Positions 61,167 through 64,000 of a stretch of 64,000 nucleotides of DNA are shown here, piece after piece. Position 1 is the stretch's first letter, and the number at the start of each line of letters is the position of its first letter. Source of the DNA: Nocardiopsis endophytica. Its GTDB lineage: Bacteria > Actinomycetota > Actinomycetes > Streptosporangiales > Streptosporangiaceae. Both the position numbers and the translations under genes were made by a program. The DNA lies in NCBI RefSeq assembly GCF_027706725.1, contig NZ_JAQFWQ010000028.1, positions 1 through 64,000 of the forward strand. Direction: 5' to 3'. The notes beneath the pieces were generated by a model, which was given only the letters and a program-made list of their open reading frames with translations, had not been told where the DNA came from and made no database searches.

Positions 61167-62168
61167 TCAGGACTCGGCCCGCCGGTCGGCGGTGAGCACG
61201 ATCTTGCCGACGTGGTCGCCGGACTCCAGGGCCCGGTGCGCCTCGGCGGCCTGCGCGAGCGGCAGCGTCCGGTCCACGACCGGGCGGACCTCGCCCCGCT
61301 CCACCAGCGGCCAGACGTGCTCGGCCACGCCCGCGACGATACCCGCCTTCTCCTCCACGGGACGCGAGCGCAGCGTGGTCGCGTGCACCGACTGGCGCTT
61401 CACCAGCATCCGGCCCAGGTCCAGCTCGGCCTTGCGGCCGCCCATCAGGCCGATGACCACGAGCCGCCCGCCCACGTTGAGCGAGCGCAGGTTCGGGTCG
61501 AGGTAGGAGGCGCCCATGATGTCCAGCACGACGTCGGCGCCGGCCCCGCCGGTCTCCTCCTTGACGCGGGAGGGGAAGTCCTCGGACCGGTAGTCGATGG
61601 CGGCGTCGGCGCCCAGCTCCCGGCAGCGCTTCACCTTCTCCCCGCCCCCGGCGGTGGTGATCACGCGGGCGCCGCGGGCGCGGGCGAGCTGGATCGCGAA
61701 GGTGCCGATGCCGCTGGCGCCGCCGTGCACCAGCAGGGTCTGCCCGGCCGCGAGGCCGCCGACCATGAAGACGTTGGACCAGACGGTGGCCGCGGCCTCG
61801 GGGAGCGCGGCGGCCTCGGCGAGGCCGAGCCCGGCGGGGACGCGCAGCAGCTGGCCGACGGGGACCGCGACGCGCTCGGCATAGCCGCCGCCGGCGAGCA
61901 GCGCGCACACCGGGTCGCCGACCGACCATCCGGACCCCTCGGTGCCGGGGCCCAGGGCGGAGATGTGCCCGGAGCACTCCAGGCCCGGGTAGACGGGTGC
62001 GCCGGGGGGCGGCGGGTAGCTGCCCTGGCGCTGGTTGACGTCGGCCCGGTTGACCGCGGTCGCCGCGACGTCGACGAGGACCTCCCCCGGTCCCGGAACG
62101 GGGTCGGGGACCTCGTTCCAGGAGAGGACGTCCGGGTCGCCCGGCTCAAGGATCTCGATCGCGTGCAT
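61167..62168 (-). CDS. Zinc-free MDR oxidoreductase (quinone-oxidoreductase-like)
   Basis: The ATG at 62168 (MHAIEILEPGDPDVLSWNEV) is 7 nt after TAGCTT; the frame upstream is not coding. The 333-residue protein belongs to the QOR/PIG3 branch of medium-chain dehydrogenases: AVNRADVNQRQGSYPPPPGA, YPGLECSGHISALGPG, GGYAERVAVP, LLVHGGASGIGTFAIQLARA (NADP-binding), GADAAIDYRSEDF. The zinc-binding Cys residues of alcohol dehydrogenases are absent. It reduces quinones or alpha,beta-unsaturated carbonyls with NADPH. Monocistronic. Confidence 0.92.
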   Translation of the reverse strand: MHAIEILEPGDPDVLSWNEVPDPVPGPGEVLVDVAATAVNRADVNQRQGSYPPPPGAPVYPGLECSGHISALGPGTEGSGWSVGDPVCALLAGGGYAERVAVPVGQLLRVPAGLGLAEAAALPEAAATVWSNVFMVGGLAAGQTLLVHGGASGIGTFAIQLARARGARVITTAGGGEKVKRCRELGADAAIDYRSEDFPSRVKEETGGAGADVVLDIMGASYLDPNLRSLNVGGRLVVIGLMGGRKAELDLGRMLVKRQSVHATTLRSRPVEEKAGIVAGVAEHVWPLVERGEVRPVVDRTLPLAQAAEAHRALESGDHVGKIVLTADRRAES

Positions 62169-62695
62169 GCCATGAAAGCTACCCAGAGCGGAGGGGCGGA
62201 CGACACCGCGGTCCCACGTGATCTTCCGGCCGATTCGGGCGCGCACGGCACCGGGAGCCGGAGGGGGCGGGGGCGCGTCCGAGGGAGTAGGGGGCGCACG
62301 AGGGCGGTGCGCCGGCGGTCGGCGGGGACGGGTGGGGACGGCGGGGGTACAGGGGGAGGTGTGGACGGTGCGCGTGCCGGTGGACGGGAGGCCGAGACGG
62401 GCGTGGACGGAAGGCCGAGGGGAAGGCGGGCCGGGACGCCGCGGGGCCGCACCCGGCCGCGGGGAAGTCGGCGGACGGAGCGAACCACGGGCGTGGAAAC
62501 CCCTGTCATACGGGGGGAGGCGAGTGCGGCTCGGGCCGCGCGTCACGCCTTCGGCGCTGGGTTTTATCTTTGTTGACTGAGGTGAGAAAACCGACGACGC
62601 TGGGTGCCCGAACCCCCCGCCTCCCCTGACCCCTCGGGGGTCTCGGCCCCGGCCTGCACTTCACGCCCCTGATTCGCTTCTTGAGGAGAACCTCC
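62169..62695. other. Intergenic region before the collagen-like gene
   Basis: No credible gene. GGGTGGGGACGGCGGGGG-type G-runs fill 62310-62380, and could fold into G-quadruplexes. An AT-richer patch (GGGTTTTATCTTTGTTGACTG, near 62559-62579) lies 120 bp before the next start and is the best candidate for its promoter. Confidence 0.4.
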
Positions 62696-64000
62696 GTGGC
62701 ACAGAGAGATCACGACGGTCCGGAGCCCCACACTCCGCGTCCGCCGGAGGACGGGCGTGACCATGGGGCGGCCGCCGTGCCGGGGGACGAGGCCGACGTC
62801 CACGGCGGGAGCGCCCCGCCTCCGCCCTACGCCCTGGACGGGAGAGTGCCACCGCCCCCGCCGTACGCCGTGCCCACCGGCAGGGAGGACCAGCAGCCCC
62901 CGCCGGGCTACCCCCTGTACCACGAGCCCGAACCCGAGCCCGTGTCCGCGGACGGGCAGGCCGAGGAGGAGTCCGCGCGCGCCGAGGAGGAGGCGCGGCG
63001 CGGTCCGGCGCTGCCGTGGGAGGCCCTGCCCGAGTACCAGGCCAGGCGCGCCGCGGCCGAGGGTGGGGCCGAGGCCGAGGAGCCCGCCGAGGCGCAGATC
63101 GTCCACCCGCCGGGCCAGCAGGCGCCGGGGCAGTACCCCTCCCCCCACCAGGGCGCCGCGCAGGGAGGGCCGCCCGGGGCCGCACCGGCCGCGTACAACG
63201 GCGGCGCCCCGGGGCCGCACCAGGCGCACCCGGCGCCCTACACCCAGCCGGTACCGCAGAACGCCCCCTATCAGGCGCCCACCGACCAGCAGGCCGGGTC
63301 CCAGTGGCAGTACGTCCAGCACGACCACCAGCCCGGGCCGCCCGCCCCCGGCCCCCACGGACCGGTCCACCAGCCGCCGTACGGGCCGCCGCCCTCCGTC
63401 GTCGTCCTGCCCACCGTGCAGGGGCCCCAGGGGCCGCCCGGCCCCCAGGGGCCACAGGGTCCACCCGGTCCCCCCGCGGGCGAGAACGCCCCGGGGCCGC
63501 AGGACCAGCAGGGCCCACAGGACCAGCAGGGTCCAAGGGAGCAGCAGAGCCCACCCGTTCCGCAGGCGAATCCGGCGCCTCCCGTGGACGGCGCCCCGTA
63601 CACCGGCCCCTACCCGGCACCTCCGAACCAGGGGCCTCCCCTGATCCTGCCCACGTGGCAGGGGCCGCAGGGGCCGCCCGGCCCGCAGGGGCCCCAGGGG
63701 CCGCCGGGACCGCCCTCGGGTGAGGCGCCGCGTGACGGCTCGCAGCAGGGCGCGTCGGACCAGCAGGGCCGACCGCCCAGGTCGGGTCCCCCCGGCCCGA
63801 ACGGCCCGCACGGGCCGCAGGGACCGCAGCGGCGCCCCGCGCCGCAGGGGCCCCAGCCTGGGCCCGGCGGTCCGCAGCGCCACCCGGGTCCGCCCGGTCC
63901 GCAGGGGGCCCATCCCCCGCAGGGCGGCCCGGGACAGCCGGGACCGCCGAGGCGGCCGCCGATGCCGCCCGGTCCGCAGCCGGGGCCGCAGCCCGGGCCG
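62696..64000 (+). CDS. Pro/Gln/Gly-rich collagen-like protein, N-terminal part (runs off the window)
   Basis: GTG at 62696 follows TTGAGGAGAACCTCC and the frame stays open for 435 codons to the window end. It starts [20 protein letters not shown]. Residues 1-240 are acidic and Pro-rich with PPPPYA repeats; from residue 242 come Gly-x-y-like blocks ([19 protein letters not shown]) twice, at residues 242-260 and 322-340, exactly 80 apart. Later repeats are GPQ/GPP-rich. No signal peptide in this part, so it is cytoplasmic or an N-terminal cytosolic tail. Candidates: disordered N-terminus of a MinD/ParA-like ATPase as in some ESX loci, or of a membrane protein. The C-terminus decides. Confidence 0.75.
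   Translation, partial: MAQRDHDGPEPHTPRPPEDGRDHGAAAVPGDEADVHGGSAPPPPYALDGRVPPPPPYAVPTGREDQQPPPGYPLYHEPEPEPVSADGQAEEESARAEEEARRGPALPWEALPEYQARRAAAEGGAEAEEPAEAQIVHPPGQQAPGQYPSPHQGAAQGGPPGAAPAAYNGGAPGPHQAHPAPYTQPVPQNAPYQAPTDQQAGSQWQYVQHDHQPGPPAPGPHGPVHQPPYGPPPSVVVLPTVQGPQGPPGPQGPQGPPGPPAGENAPGPQDQQGPQDQQGPREQQSPPVPQANPAPPVDGAPYTGPYPAPPNQGPPLILPTWQGPQGPPGPQGPQGPPGPPSGEAPRDGSQQGASDQQGRPPRSGPPGPNGPHGPQGPQRRPAPQGPQPGPGGPQRHPGPPGPQGAHPPQGGPGQPGPPRRPPMPPGPQPGPQPGP

Noticed and set aside
62218-62580. 120-codon plus-strand frame before the collagen-like gene.
   Set aside because: Gly/Arg composition from G-rich DNA, no ribosome site and no resemblance to a protein family.

Overview
The window comes from a high-GC actinomycete chromosome. 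Codon third positions are almost all G or C, GTG starts are frequent, and many promoters sit 6-7 nt before the start codon, as for leaderless mRNAs. A Bpa/proteasome-activator gene, CrgA, a PknA/PknB-PbpA-RodA-PstP-Fha cluster, ECF41 and DLW-39 all point to Actinomycetota. The guanidine-III riboswitch at 3205-3245 closely resembles the well-studied Thermobifida aptamer, so I place the organism near Nocardiopsaceae (Nocardiopsis/Thermobifida relatives). The genus is an inference.

Layout. 1-100: 3' end of a 5S rRNA gene and its terminator. 0.1-7.5 kb: pentapeptide-repeat protein, WYL regulator, small HTH protein, riboswitch-controlled guanidine exporter (Gdx), XRE-DUF5753 regulator, FtsH, DLW-39 and tRNA-Ala(TGC). 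7.5-38.9 kb: an accessory-looking stretch rich in regulators, each paired with an enzyme or transporter: a toxin-antitoxin pair, two GlxA/AraC regulators (one beside an isochorismatase), MFS exporters, ECF41 sigma with a flavoprotein oxidoreductase, an SDR, a histidine phosphatase behind a long palindrome, a PPDK-like protein with a wHTH partner, a long TetR protein, FMN reductase plus aldo/keto reductase, a class-II UvrA-like ATPase, an RHH-DUF4097-ABC exporter operon, a VOC protein, and a TetR/MFS module with three operator copies.

38.9-51.5 kb: a conserved, probably oriC-proximal block: DUF5324-like protein, cyclophilin, rhomboid protease, CrgA with a cluster of DnaA-box-like 9-mers, then pknB, pknA, pbpA, rodA, pstP, fhaB and fhaA (transcribed leftward, the central five genes joined by ATGA overlaps), and tRNA-Leu(CAG). 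These act together in cell elongation and division: RodA and PbpA make septal/lateral peptidoglycan, the kinases and PstP set phosphorylation, and the FHA proteins read it.

51.5-64 kb: SSI-like lipoprotein, rhodanese, sensor histidine kinase, RsbW-like ATPase and STAS antagonist (a partner-switching pair), glycosyltransferase 2, DUF4446, prephenate dehydratase, GNAT, seryl-tRNA synthetase, Bpa, a quinone-oxidoreductase-like MDR, and an open reading frame running off the window that encodes a proline/glutamine-rich, collagen-like protein.

The strongest non-gene signals are a dispersed intergenic palindrome family (four copies), a 42-bp palindrome covering a Shine-Dalgarno site, an operator placed exactly inside a -35/-10 spacer, three matched TetR operators, and the DnaA-box cluster beside crgA.
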